DNA of 60,000 bases from Hydractinia symbiolongicarpus (GCF_029227915.1 NC_079887.1:8186001-8246000); one strand, 5' to 3'. Positions 23,514 through 37,419 are shown, numbered from the stretch's first letter. A program made the numbers and translations. The notes: a model not told the origin generated them from the sequence alone.

Positions 23514-26500
23514 ATGGAGATAGTGGGAAATTATCAATATGACAAGAAAGATCTTATTGGTCATGGTGCTTTTGCTGTTGTATTTAAAGGCAAGTCCACT
23601 GTGGTAAGTATTAGGTAGATCACTTTATAATGATCCTCGTTGTTAAGATAACATGTTTGTTATTGTTTTTACATGTTTTGAGGAGATTTCATTAACAAAA
23701 CATATACAATACTGTGTTCAATTTATTTTTTGTTTAGATTTTTGTGGTTCAGTATATGGAATTAATTACTTTGCTTACTTTTTTTGCTTTAATTAAAGAA
23801 CACAACAAAATGATAACTTTACAATGTATATATGATACCCATTATGGCCTAGACCTTTTCTTTGTTACCACAGGCATCATAACTGGTCCTATGCTACTAA
23901 ACATTACTTCAACTGAGTCAAAAAATTTTTAGTTACTAAGATAATAATATGCTGTTGAAACTTCATTTGTTTGTGAGAAAAGAAATAGTTAATATGATTT
24001 TTTAAACATGCTTAATAAACATACAAAAAAAATCTGTTTTGTTGCCCTTACCAAGGCCATTCTTGATAACATGTCTGTTTTCTGTAATCCACACATTCAA
24101 ATATTTTAACAACCAGGCAATTGGTATTTATAAATATCAACATAATAATAATTCTTTTAAACCTGGAAATGTGTTGGTTCAACTTTTTATTTTTATAAAA
24201 AAACATATTTGCTTTATTTTAAGCAATATTTTTTAAACTTGTTTGTCTCTTGAAGTTACCAAATTTATTTTTATTTCTAGGATCATTCAGTTAAAGTAGC
24301 AATAAAATCAATCAGTAAAAAGAATTTGTCAAAGGCACAGGCATTATTGGGAAAGGAAATTAACATCTTAAAAGTAAGTTACCAGTAACCAAACTTGTGT
24401 TTATCATGATGTGTAAGTGTATTATAGTAGACCCTGAAAAGTTGTAATTTTAAACAATAGGCCATAAAGAACCTTTAAATTTAGATTAAATTGAAAAAGC
24501 TGTGAAAACTTTTGCCTGTTTGCCAAAATTATTGAAATTGACTTTTTGTACTTTTATCAAGTGTAAAACACCATTTTCTTCATTGTGTAATTGAGATGCT
24601 GTTGTTCATTTATGACTTTGAAAAATCAAGCAGAAACTTTAAAAAGTCACAATTATACTCAGTAAATGACCTTAAATGACCTATTATTTGAATTAATAAA
24701 TCACCTAAAATTTTGATATGCATCACTGACTCTTATGAATCCAGCTGTTTGGTATCTATATTATACTGCTCACTGTTGCTGCAAGCAAATTTAAAAACCG
24801 GTGGTTTTGTTATCAAAAACTCTATTACAATGCTACCTATAATCATATTAATAATCCGTGTCCAAGTATGTTTTTTTACTTCATGTTAACAGAAAGGTTA
24901 GGATCATGAAATAAGGATGCAAGAAATATGTACAACAGAAATTTACCATGGGCTAATGACTAGTTTAAATTTATAGATGTAACAAAACTTGTCATGCGCT
25001 TTATTAAAAACATTATTAAAGAGAGGCATTGTATGCAATGTTATTTGTGGGAGTCCAATCTCTTTAATAATAGCCGTATTTTGTCTGTCTGTCCGCGAAA
25101 GCCGCGTCCTGTTACGGAAACACGAAATGCGGTATATAAAGGACGGGCGACCCCGTGGATTTTTCCACGGGTTAACGGCTAGTATTTATTATCCTTATTT
25201 GTTATTGTCTGTTGAAATCTTTCTTATAGGAGCTACATCATCCCAACATTGTTCAACTTCTTGATTGCATTGTAAGAACTTGCTTTATAGCTTTGATCTT
25301 TAATTTTCACACTTGCTTGCAACGATTAAGTTACTAGGCAATTTATTCTTTTTGCCACTATAGCCAAATGCCAGGAATAAAATATGTATTAAAACCAGTC
25401 TGCAAAATAAGGTTTAATTAGAGTTAAATTATTTAAAAAAAGAAGAAAGCAATGAACAGTCAAAAAGGCCAGTCATTCTTCTGAATTGATACTCTAAATT
25501 ATAAAAGAGTGACAAGAAGATTGTAAAATATTTAGAGTAACAAATTTAACATGCTCAGAAAATGTGATAGAAGTTGTTTACTATTACTCAGAATGAAACT
25601 AAGAAAGCAGAAATTTTAAAAGAGTTGTGCTTGAACACCTAAATTATAAGTGTGATTTAAGAGATTTTTTTAATTTCCTAAATCCTTAATTTCCTAAATC
25701 CTAAAGCATATGATATCACAAATAAATATTGTGGAGATTTTAAAGAGCTTAATTTTAGGTTTAAATATGGAAAATTGGATTGTTTAAAGACAAATTATTA
25801 GCCAGTTCGCAAAATCACAAAGTTTTTCCACATCCTTCAGGAAAATGTGATTAACTTCAAATATACAATTTATACTTTCACAAACATTTAAGCTCTTTGG
25901 AGTTCTACGAGAGAGTAAAGAAATCATCTTATTTGTGGTCTTTTTAAAATCTAAACAAAGAATTTAGAAAATCTTCCTGTTGTTATTATTCTAAACCAAA
26001 TCTTCTTCACATTTTTTCTCCCTTTTTTCATTTTCAAATGTAACACATCCTATCACATTTTTAAGAACAGTTTAGGGCACTAAGATTTCTAAAATTTTCT
26101 TATCCTTATTATTTCATACCCACTTTTCTTATAGTTTTTATGCTCTATAATATTTTTTTAGGAGACAACATCTAATGTTTTCTTGATTATGGAGGTAATT
26201 TTTTTAATTCTAGGATGGTTATGTAATTTTACATTTTATATATACTTGAGACTTTCAATGTGATAGCAAGTATAACCACAATTGAAAAACTTTAGATAAC
26301 AGTAGTAAAGATTTAGCTGTCATGGATATAAATTATTTTTAGCATCAGTCTTATTAATAAAAATCTTGAAGGCAGATGACAGCATTTTTTTGATACTTTG
26401 ATATTATTTAAGCTATAACCTTTAATGTCCAATCTTTATGTATCACTATAAATTTTAGCTGACTGCGTTTACTGTGATGTGCATGCTGAAAATGAGGAAT

Positions 26501-29500
26501 GCATAATCTTGTTCCAAATTCTTTACATTAATACTACAGTTCACAAGTAGTTCCTTATTGTATGTTTACTTGGTCAATTTTCTAGGTTGCTGAGGGAAAA
26601 CGGTCACATGCTATGCAAATTTTACAATCTTTTCTCTATTGTCCCAACAATTTGTAATACAATAAATGTATTGTGTAGTCAAAAAAGTCTTACCAGTTAG
26701 GCTTGTTCCTCAGTTATCAACCATGATTGTGTAGGAAAAACAGTCATGGTTGATAGGCAATTCTTTATTAAAAAAACACTTTCACATTGTTGTGTTGATT
26801 GGATTTTAATAATTGTGTCTTTAATAACTATAAGAACGCAAATTTCGAGTGTTTTGTGGAAATACATTGTCATGAAAATAAAGTTTTGCGCAGCAACTTT
26901 AGATTTGCACGTTGTTTTTTAGTTTTGTAATGGAGGTGATTTAGCTGATTATTTGCAGTGTAAGTATATAATATACTTTATTTAAATAAAATTTCATGCT
27001 AATTTAAATATTTCTGAATAATTGATTTTTCTCTTTTAGTAAAAGGAACTTTAAGTGAAGATACTATAAGAATTTTCCTACGACAAATAGGTATGTGCAC
27101 TGAGATAGCATAAGTAAATTATGATAACCTAGTGGGTAGTGAATGGGTCAATAGGACAGACTGTGGTGTGTCTTGCAAAAATATAACTTATGACACACAC
27201 TTTCACTTTATGTAAAGTTTAATGAAAGTCATCATTTTTTTGCATCCTTTTTAATAAATGTGATTAGTAACAAGAAAAGGAAACAAACGTAGAAATAAAA
27301 GCACATGGTAGTTTGACACTGACTTTTTATAAAAAAATGAAATTAATAATTCTATTTTTATGAGCATATTTTTTTAAAGAAAGCAGTGTGTGTTTTGTCT
27401 TATTTATTATTGTAAATTATTCATTTGTTTTTTTAAAAGTTTATCAAGAATTATATGAATGAAATACACTATTTGTTGATGAATTATTCAATTTTTTAAA
27501 TTAAAAATACTTAACGCCTAATCTTATGTACGCAATGAAACTTTTAAGCAGATTAGAGTTGTTTTAATTCAGCACAAGCTCACAATAATTTGTCTTTAAA
27601 AACAAAGATTTCTATCACATTATATAACCTTGCATCACTTGTATTTGTCTAACAAGAGATCAAGTTATATTTTTTTGTATCATGATGCATACACATTGCA
27701 TGTCTTGTTATGCTTGTCAAATAACTTGCAATACATTTTGTTTGTGTAATTAAATTGACATCACAATAGTGAAACTTAAATAACATCAATTTTTTTATAT
27801 AAAAGTTGTTGTAGAATTTCCTTTGAGGGTTTAACCAGTTATATAAAATAGCAGGTATCAAATTCCCTCATGTTTGTAAACTTAATAAGTAAAACATTTT
27901 TTGTGTTGTTAGATGCTTATACTATCTTAAAACTTTTTACAAAGTACTTGTCATGATCCTCATTGGTATTAATCGTCAATATTATAACTTCATTAAAATT
28001 ATGTTTTAAAATTTTTTCTCATTTTTTTGGTTTGGCTAAATATTAACATTGTGAAAAAATATTGACAACTTCAAATAGTAGCTGTTAAATCTTCATCATT
28101 TAAAGCAATATTAACATCTTCATCATTATACCCTGCTTCAAAATATACATTTTATTAAGTAAAATCTGACCTAAAAGACTGTGTTTCTTTTTTGTACCTA
28201 ATTTGTTCTTATTTTGTTATTAAGGGCACAATAAGGCCAATTAAGAGTCTTTTTTTAATTAGATTTCTCTAAAATTCAGGTATTTGAACAGATGAACAGA
28301 TATCCAGTATTTTAAGACAGAATATCTAGATATCCAGTATTTTAAGACAGAATTACAGAGAATTCACATCCTCAATTGTGTTTTTTGTGGCAAAATTCAG
28401 ACTTGGGGGGGGGGGGGTGTTCTCATTTTCCTCTTAGCTTCAAAACAAACGATTTGAGTGATAGGCTGTTCTTATTTATTTTTAATGTTTTTGTTCTCTA
28501 AATTTATTTAGTTATGGTACTTTATCTTTTCTAATGAAAATAGGAAAACATTTTCTCAAATGAAAGCTTAAAGACGACGAAAATAACAGCGCACTGTGGT
28601 GAACCCTAAATCAAATAAAAATTGTTTTGCACCCTGGCTTTTCCCTTTCTTTTTCTGATTTTTTTCCTTTCCCTGTTAAGGAGAAGGTTTCCCTTGCTGT
28701 GTTGTTATAAATTGTATTTATTTCTATAATTGCAAATTTAATTTAACATTTGTTTGTTTTTAGCTTCTGCTTTGCAAGTTCTTTCTTCAAAAGGAATTGT
28801 GCACCGTGATTTGAAACCACAAAATATATTATTAAGTCATGGTGCATTGATTTCTCATCCTCGACCTGCTGACATTCAAATTAAAATAGGTATAGAATTA
28901 GTCGTATATGATTGGTTTTCCTGTATGAAGTACAGTAGTTTGAGTTATTTTACTTTCTACAATAGCGGATTTTGGCTTTGCACGATTTTTGCATGGTGAA
29001 ATGATGGCTGCTACACTTTGTGGTTCACCTATGTACATGGTAAGCCATAAACAACTGTATATTTATACTATACATTCATACTAGTTGATTAAGCCTGTTG
29101 AAAAATTCACTTAGGTAGAGGAACAATGAAAAAAAACCGTCACTTGAATTTTGATGACGTCGGCAATAACCCGTATATATACGAAAAAATTGTAGAAACA
29201 TTTTTCACGTTGCCTCTATTGTGTAGAGCTTAAAACGCTGACCAAGAAAATGTATAGGGTCAGGTACTTTTTGGTTGCAAAAATATTGGGGCTTTTTAAT
29301 GACATCATTAACATGTTCATTTCAAAACGGTTCTGGGAACCCAATTTGTTGATTACCATTGGACAAATGTATTTTTAAAGGAAAACTAATACATTCACTT
29401 TGCCTGTCACAAACTCACGGACACACTTAGACTATTAGTATAAGGCAATTTTATTTAAATAACTATCAAATTATTGCTTCATGCTGAGGTTGCATTTTAA

Positions 29501-32500
29501 GGTTGTATTTTACTGATGTTTGGAGATGTGCAACATGTGAAATTAAGATGACTATGTATGACTGGTGAACACATGGATCTTACCATGTGTTCAACGACTA
29601 GTTCACTTTAAATATTTAAACTATTTTTATTCAAAATACCATTACTCTCTTATTTATATAGGCACCTGAAGTGATTATGTCCAAAGCATATGATGCAAAG
29701 GCGGATTTATGGAGTGTAGGAACTATAATTTACCAGTCGCTGACTGGAAAAGCACCTTTTCATGTAAGACTATGAGTAAATCCTTCGATAAAACTTTACT
29801 TGATTTTCGTATACGACAGGGTAGTCACATGCCTTGAAAATTTGTAGAATTTAAAAAATTGCCAGTAAATATTTGAAAATGCTGCAATTTGATAGTGTTT
29901 GTAAAAACTTCTTTTTATCTTTCGCCTTGTTAAAACTGAATATTTCTTTGTTTTTATCAGTAGCTGAACTGGTCAAACATCTGTTCTATTTAAGGACACG
30001 ATACCAAATCAAATAGTGCCAAATTAAATCTGATAACCAACTCATAATGTTAATATCTAAACTGCATAAAAAATTTTAGCACAAAAGAAGGTCCTGTTGA
30101 ACAAAAACGAACCGAGGAAGTGTTTAACTCTGCTTTATTTAAACAAGGACAGACATTCGCATTATTTTATTTTGTATTTTAGAAATAAGCTTTAATGTCC
30201 TTAGATTCAACCGGCGAATGTCTTTATAAAAAGAAAAACATTTCCTGGAAAGCTCTTTAAAAGACCTGGAATTTTGTTTATTATTTTCTGTGACAACCTT
30301 GGTTAGGAAAACGATTATTACTTTATTGCAGTGCATGCTTTTCTAGTCTTTTTTTATAAATTTTGCAAAGCTAAAATACAACTTTTTTTCAGGCTAACAA
30401 TCCTCAAAATTTAAGAAGACTTTATGAAACAACAAAAATCTTAAAACCGAGGTATATTTCCCTGCTTTATTATTTTAACAGTTCAACGTAAAAATGCATA
30501 AAAATTCTAGATGTAAAAATTTGTTTTTTCTTTAGCATACCAAGTGGTTGTTCCCCCATTATGAGAGATTTGTTATTTGGTTTATTGAAAAGAAATCCAA
30601 AGGAGAGGTTATCTTTTGGTAAGTGGTTGTAACAAATTTCCGCTTTTTAAAACACTACTTCAAAACGAAAGTGATCAGTGTCACATAACCTTCTAAATGG
30701 TTTGTTTATTTATCGATTCTCTAGGACTCTATTGTTAAGCAACATGATCGTGTCTTGCTTATTAAGTGTTGTTTAAACAAATGACTAATAGCATCATGTA
30801 ATTTGCGTATAATTTGTTATTTTCCCTTTAACAACAATTTGTCTTACAATTATACTTTTCTTAAATTAACGTTAAGGGAAATTATATCTTATAAGAACAA
30901 ATCTTAAAACCTTTTGTTTAAATAACGTCATTACATCTGTACAGTTTTTCCCTCCCAACAAGATGGTAATTCCCTTTGTGTATCATGTATTATTGGTTAA
31001 TTAATTGGTATCATGTCATTTCTCACTAAAAGTCTGCGGAAGCTATTCAATTTTGTATTTTTTTTAGATGAATTCTTCTCTCATACTTTTCTGATTGGGA
31101 AGAGTTTATCATTCACCTGTAAGTAGAATTAAAAAACGTTTTTTTATATATTTTTAATATAAGATATGTGTAGAGGTAATTTTAAAATGGTCGTTTAAAT
31201 GGGTTCCGATTTCCGGAGGATAGCTTACAATGTTTTATATGAAAAATAGATGGTTTTATTATTAAGGATTTTATTTTTTTTATTTTGTTTTTCATTATTT
31301 ATACTTTTTTTGAGAAAATTTAATTTCGTTAATTTTTCGCGAACGGTATTTTAATTTCAAAAACTTAAATAATTGTTTACCGGCATATTGCATTTAAAAA
31401 TTCAATTTTTTGCTATAATTTCTTTATAATGTTATCAATACATTTTGCTATGTTTGCTATTGTCACTTGTTTCACTTTTTATTCTTTGTGTTGTCTTAAA
31501 TTCGTAAAAATTCGCGAAAATTTAAACTCGCCAAAAAATCAACAAACAATGCTTTGCCAATATCCTCGCTAAATACGAAATTATGAACTCGACAAAATAA
31601 TTCGCTTAATTCCTTCTTATTTAGCTACACCCGTTGCAGTGCCATCGAGAAGGAGAGGTTTTTCTGAATGTTCGCGTGGTATACGATCTCCCATGGAATC
31701 TTTGTCGTCGTCACCGAAATACACTGATTATTTGCAACGAGCTGGTATGAGTTCACCAAATGATCTTCACAACTTTACTGGTAGAGGTGAAACACGTTAA
31801 CATTCTATGTTTTTTTTACTTCTCGTGAAAAGATCATTATTTGACAGTGCTTCAAACGCATTAACAAAGAGCTAATTCCGTCGCTGTCACATGTTCACAA
31901 CAACCTTGTTGTGAAATTTGATATTTTAACTTTCGCTTTAAAACAGAACAGAACAAAAATAGCTGAGCTCCTGCATTTAAACGCAAAATGACGGTTTGGT
32001 CCAAATTTCGCCCAGTCATAATTTTGCCATACAAATCGTCGGTCCCGTTGATAATTTTCCCACCAAGTTTGTTTCTAATTGTTTATTTTTGTATAAATGG
32101 TAAGCAAAACAAGCCAACACCGTTACTCTCTAAAACTCTTGCGATGTCACTTGTTCCGGTAAAATATCTCAATTTAAGTTTCAATCAGTAAACTCCTTAA
32201 AACGCCTCGTGGCTTAATAAGCAAGACAAATTTAGTTGCTTCGCTCAACCTTACCCCGCTCACTTGACTTTTGTCACGTACTGTAGTGATCATATCTTGC
32301 TAGATAGATCACGTTATGAAAACGAAACATAGTCATAATTCTATTTTTAAAGAAAATGTCATTATTGAAATATGTCATTTTCCAGGCAACCGACTTAAAC
32401 TTTCTCTTTTGTAATCTAGCTTCTCCACAAGCTACAGCTTCATGTCTTCCACGAAAGCACCACAGTTCGTCTGTACCCGATGACTTCGTTCTTGTACCCT

Positions 32501-35500
32501 ATGACGTAAGGTGTGAGTCACCTAAGCATTCGAGCAGAGCACAGTTGCGTGGACGAGATATTATGTTTTCTCCAGAAGAGAGGTTTTATTTTTATTTAAT
32601 TAGTAATTGAGAGTAACTGTAGCTTTATTTAGAATTAGAACACACTGTGCCATATCGTTTGCTTTTTCTTTTAGTTCATCTCCGAAGAGCACGATACGAA
32701 AAGACAAACCACTTTTCTCTCTTGGCTCTCCTCCTTCTAGTCCTCAAGATTTTGTATACGATCGAACGCCATCGCCCTCTCCGGGGAAAGGCGTAAAACA
32801 CAACAGAAGTAATTTAAGTTCTCCTTCGCCGTCTCCTCGAACTCCTTCACCTCTCACACGTGATTTGTCTGTACAGTCTCCCATGTTAAGAAGAACTTCC
32901 TCCACTTCAAAAGTGTCAACACCTCCAACATTAGAACCAGTTGTTGATGTGGGGGAGAACAATCACACGCTTTCAAATATAACGGATAGTCCGTCAGCGA
33001 AGCAACGAACGAAAACGAAAAGGCAACGACGAACGACAATATCAAACGCCGCTAACCCAATGTCTGAACTGCGCAAAGCACAAGCTGTTATACCTTATGA
33101 AAATGTTGCAGCCACATTTGCACCTACGAAGCCTATTGATATCCGTAAAAGTAAATCATCTCCAGCAATAATCTCCGAAGCTGTAAAAAACATGCCGGTT
33201 GTTTCTAAGCAAGACTCAGTGAACTCCAACTTAGCTGTTTTGTTAAGACAACTTGCACAAGATAGTTTGCAATCTGATCTTCTGGCAACGTTACCTTCTC
33301 CTTCGTTCAAGTTAAGGAATAGTCCTCCTTCGCCGAAGTTGTTTCCAGGTGATATAACTCCACCGCCTGGTTTATTTCAGGCTTCTTCTCCTGCCAGTTG
33401 GCAAGACAGACCTGATTTTCGTAGGAAGTCCGAAACGAATGACCGTGGGTTTCGTGCGTATAAAACAAGTTCTTGTACTGACATTTCTAAAGGAAGCAAT
33501 GTGGAGGAACGCTACAGGTTCCATGGAGATTTACCGCATGGAGAAGTTAAACATTTTAAAAAATCGCACTCCTATCAAGGACAAACTGCTATATCTGACG
33601 TCACGTCAAAGATCACCCTAGACAAGGACTTATCATTGAATCCAATTCCTCCACATTCACCAGAACTGTACGATGATTTATATCTATCACAAGAACATAC
33701 CCTTGCTATGAACGAGATCGAGTTTTTATTATTATTTTCAAAAACTTTACTTAGCATAATCTCTGATTTGAACATAACCACGTGCTTTGCCGAACTGTTG
33801 GCGGAACAAAAGCAACGGCACACGAGAATGCTACCCTCCATTGACGGTATTAAATATGAGAAACCATTGATGATCTTAGAAGCTTTGAGAGTTTCCTCAT
33901 ACGCTCTACGATTTTCACTGTCACATAAGAAGAAAGGAACTTTGAATCCTACCAAATCTTTGTCAACAGGTTGGTATCTTTTTTTGATATTGACTAAGCT
34001 CTTGAAGGTTGTTTTTTTATAAGCAGCCGAGTTCTTAAGGATTGAGGCTAAGATTTAGCTTAACATCTAACCACTGGCCAGGCTAAAAAGGTTGGCAAGT
34101 TAAGCGATCGAGACTTGGATGGTCCAACATGCAACAAAAAGAAAAAAGGAAAGATTTTACACAATCTATTGCTTCCATCTGGGTCCGTGAAAAAGTTAAT
34201 TACTTTAATTGCTGTGATCTGATTGGTTAATTTCGATCCTCGAATTATCTCTTCAAATAATAAATATCCAAAGATGATTACGATCATTACCCGTCGATGA
34301 CAGCTGTAGCTGTCGAAACGTAGCCTAGAATAAACTCGCTTGTTCATGACATAATAATATCTATATTATTCAAAAAGCAAAAAATTTTAATATTTAAAAA
34401 TTAGGCTATAAAATTGAGAATAATATATAAAATATAACCTCTGTCGTTGATGAAAAACATGGTTTTTAAAAACCTGTTTCGTTTTATTATCAATTTTTTC
34501 TATTCTTTGTAGCTGTTTCTACGTTAACATCTCTATCCGAGGATTGCATTCAAAGAATGGCGTTTTACAAACAACAACAAGGACACCAGCTACCTAATGA
34601 TGTCAACAAATTCAAAGTAATCCTATGTTTGGTGTTTTATTTTGGTTTTGGTTCTTTCCTTGCCTTTGATTTTTTTTTCTGACTACTTTTTTTATATTAT
34701 CTTCAAAATTTAAATAGTGATTTCTCCTCGCAAGAGGTTTATGGCATGCTATCACTATCTGGCAAGAAAATGTTATCTCCGTGATTTTGAGTGTATGTCT
34801 TCCGATGTTTGGTTGTTTACTTTTTCCATTCTGTTTAGGCTGACACTGCAAAAGTTATGTACTTATATGGAGTTGCTGCTGTAAGTGAACGGTTTTGATC
34901 TGTTTTTTAATACATAACCGGAGAAACTTCTCAGAGCATTTTTTTTTTTTTTTTTTTGAGAGAATTTATTATTCTTGTGATTGGCGAAAGCACCAGTGTG
35001 GTTAATTTGCAAGACAAGACACAAGCACATAAGATCCACTATGTTTTTGCTCTACGAAATACCCAAATCTTGCAATAAGCAAGTGTTTATCTTGGCAAAT
35101 TTTTCAAATAAATTTTTCAAATAAATTGCATTTCTCTCCTCATCTCTCTTATCAATTTCTATCTGTGCGGGAATGTTTAGTTCGTGAAAATGTATCCAGT
35201 CATTCTCTAAACCTCCCGTTTTTCTCGCAGAAATTTATCCAAAGAAGTTACTAGTTAACTATGTTGCTCAAGTCTAGACGGCCTAAATTAAAACTTATCT
35301 TTACTTCATTTAGTGTCAATTTGCTGCATCCAGTGAACTGATGGGTAACAACACCGATGCACACCGCCATTATGTTATATCACGAACCATTTTCAAAGGC
35401 CTGATGCAACAATCACGATCAACTAATGATAAGAAACAGCTGTCGAAATGTATCCCTTTCATCGTTTTTTTTGCCAGTTTTCTACCTAAATCCGTAGACA

Positions 35501-36133
35501 TATGCAATAAATATGAGTCGCCTGAGATCCGAGCTTTACAATTTCATACGCTCTCTAATAAAACGCTGATACATGTAGTTTGTAATTTATGCACGGTAAC
35601 TATGGTGATGTATAGCCCCGTTTTTATGAGTCATGAACCAATCAAATCATCAGATTTTTCCATACTAACCATTTTTTTTGGATCAGTCAGGTAATGAAAT
35701 CTCATGGGCTCTATAATTAGCTTATACATGGGTGAGCTGACACATTTAGTTGTCTTCTAACAAACTTATATTTTTTGAACAATATATCTGCATTTTTAAT
35801 TCCACAGAACATCACCTCTAAAAGTAATCTTTTTAACAATTCTCTGCAGGGTTTTTGATTCCACTTAATGTTTTTTTCTTGAAATTGGCCTTTGCACGGG
35901 TGAACTTATGCATGTAACAATTCAGCCATGTAATAAGGTAAGGCTTATACATTATACAGGCTATATAGGTATAGGCTTATACAAGGGAAAGGATGTGAAA
36001 GGATGGGGAAACTTTTAAACTTTAATTTAATATGCACGCATGAATCTACATTTAGTTCTTCTATTATATTTACCTTAACTTTCTAACAGATATTTTTAGC
36101 ATTACTAAAAGACTTGACCTTGCACGGAAGTAA
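23514..36133 (+). CDS. ULK1: ULK1/2 (Atg1/Unc-51) autophagy kinase
   Basis: Nineteen phase-consistent exons: 23514-23603, 24281-24373, 25230-25271, 26162-26194, 26923-26959, 27040-27090, 28764-28889, 28966-29039, 29662-29763, 30393-30451, 30536-30618, 31068-31118, 31625-31786, 32420-32582, 32675-33969, 34513-34616, 34839-34880, 35314-35449 and 36090-36133 (928 aa). The product is a Ser/Thr kinase that starts autophagy with ATG13/FIP200-type partners. Seen: [14 protein letters not shown] glycine loop, VAIK Lys39, HRDLKPQN with Asp131, DFG at 159-161, activation-loop Thr174 in [15 protein letters not shown], a Ser/Pro-rich linker, and a C-terminal helical EAT-like region. DDFVLVP (core Phe357-Val360) matches the ULK1 LC3-interacting region. 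The donor at 32583 (GTTTTA) is weak. The last splice (donor GTATCC at 35450, acceptor CTAACAG at 36083-36089) gives a family-like tail, [16 protein letters not shown]; reading through would give an unrelated 82-residue tail. Confidence 0.93.
25059..25182 (+). mobile_element. Miniature non-autonomous Helitron
   Basis: A 124-bp block in ULK intron 2 starts with TCTCTTTAATAATAG (after A at 25058). It ends with a perfect hairpin, CCCGTGGA-TTTT-TCCACGGG (25152-25171), then TTAACGG and CTAG (25179-25182), followed by T. This is the Helitron layout: 5' TC, a 3' hairpin about 7-11 nt before CTRR, and A/T insertion context. It is GC-richer than the intron around it and has no coding capacity. Confidence 0.75.
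28298..28353 (+). repeat. Tandem duplication of 30 bp
   Basis: Two copies of AGATATCCAGTATTTTAAGA followed by CAGAAT start at 28298 and 28328, in ULK intron 6. Confidence 0.8.
28405..28417 (+). repeat. Poly-G run (13 G)
   Basis: Uninterrupted G tract in ULK intron 6; length-variable tracts like this are common sequencing and assembly trouble spots. Confidence 0.8.
29110..29372 (+). repeat. Dispersed repeat family, copy A
   Basis: This block in ULK intron 8 shares an ordered set of motifs with 43213-43425 and 44385-44605: CACTTAGGT near its left end; TGT.TAGA.CTT.AAACGCT; then AATGTATAGG followed closely by ACTTTT; and a distal CTGGGAACCC-type block (matched in the third copy). It is probably an old non-coding mobile element. 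Confidence 0.55.
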
Positions 36134-37239
36134 TAAAGCTAGTTTTAGAGCTGAGAATCCATGATTTTTTAATCTTCACAAATCTTCACACAAGAACGCC
36201 ACAAATGATATATTGATCCAAAAATTGATCTTCTAAAAAATGGCGCCATCTTGGGAATATTTATAACTGTCATATTTAAAAAAAAGCAAAAAAAAGACCA
36301 TGGTTTTGTTGAATGGTTGGTCATTATTTGAAATAACATTAAAAAGTTTAGATCATTGACTTTATTTATTCTTATGTTACTGTTAACCTCTTGTTATGTT
36401 GAGATATTTAAAAATATAGTGTGTATAAAACAGGAGACATGACGGAGTCTTTGGAAGGACTAACAGTGTGATCTATACGTGCATGATCTTCAGAATTTTA
36501 AACGACCCTTCACCACAGGTTAAGATCAGATTAACTAAAGCATTTTTAAAGGCCAATTAAGGTCGCTACAAAATGGGATATTGACCATAGATTTTAGTGG
36601 CTTACAGGAAATATGATCAAAGTGGTGAGAGTTTGTCAGCCCAAGGATTGCATTTGAAACTCTTCACGCACCTGTCAGTTTTACGGCTGACGACATTATT
36701 TTTAAACCATTTCAGTCAGCGTGTTTTCGTGACGTTGTCATGACAGTTTGACAAAAAAGTATGATTCGTGACGTCATAAATCAGCTTGTTTCATATTGAA
36801 ACTTTTTGTTTTTCTTTAACTTTCAAAGGAGTGGAAGAGTTCCGACGTTTAGTAGAGAAATCGTCGGTTGGGTTTCGCAGGGACGAAATCTGTCTTGAGA
36901 GAAGTTATTCTTATCCGTCAACCTGATTCGCAGGGCATGTTTCTGTTTTGAAAGTAAAGAATACAAATTTTATTTTATTTTTACAACTTTTTTCCAAATT
37001 TTGTTTTGTAAATAAATTATAAAAATAATAAACTCGGTATTGAACCAATCAAAAATCGACGGATTGCTGATTGGTTGATAGAAAGGTTTATTACCCAAAC
37101 TTTTGTGTATATTAAATCCTTGCGTATAAAATAAAGAATTTTAATGTTAAAGAGATTATGTTTTATTTTTTATCATTGTTTTGCTTTTGTAAGATAAATT
37201 TTACTTAACTTTCCAGGTTTCTAGAAAGGACCTGGTAAC
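36134..37239. other. Intergenic, ULK 3' flank
   Basis: AATAAA (36133-36138) begins on the last base of the ULK stop codon and is one candidate polyadenylation signal. Nothing else was recognised apart from AT-rich sequence. Confidence 0.4.
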
Positions 37240-37242
37240 TAA

Positions 37243-37416
37243 GGGTTTGTTCATATGGAGGCAAACTGACCGGGCTGCCTCATTTAGGCGAGATGCCACA
37301 TTGTTTGAAAAAAAAATTAACTTTAGAACGCGATAAAAAATATATATAAACATTAAACTTTCGTGCTTTTCTTCAGCCCGCCCAACCGGGTCAGCTCGCC
37401 TCATATGAACAGCTCC
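37243..37416. mobile_element. Harbinger-type MITE with TAA target duplications
   Basis: A 174-bp block is flanked by TAA at 37240-37242 and 37417-37419. Its imperfect terminal inverted repeats of about 30 bp share TGTTCATATG and a CTGACC block (left arm 37243-37275; right arm, on the opposite strand, 37385-37416, beginning GGAGCTGTTCATATG). The 3-bp TWA duplication is typical of PIF/Harbinger elements, and a dead transposase of that superfamily is present at about 17 kb. Just after the MITE the short unit CCTAAATATGTT is repeated twice. Confidence 0.7.
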
Positions 37417-37419
37417 TAA

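Noticed and set aside
35450-35694. C-terminal 82 codons of ULK by read-through
   Set aside because: The sequence has no ULK character, and a good splice to 36090 gives a family-like end. Kept only as a possible isoform.
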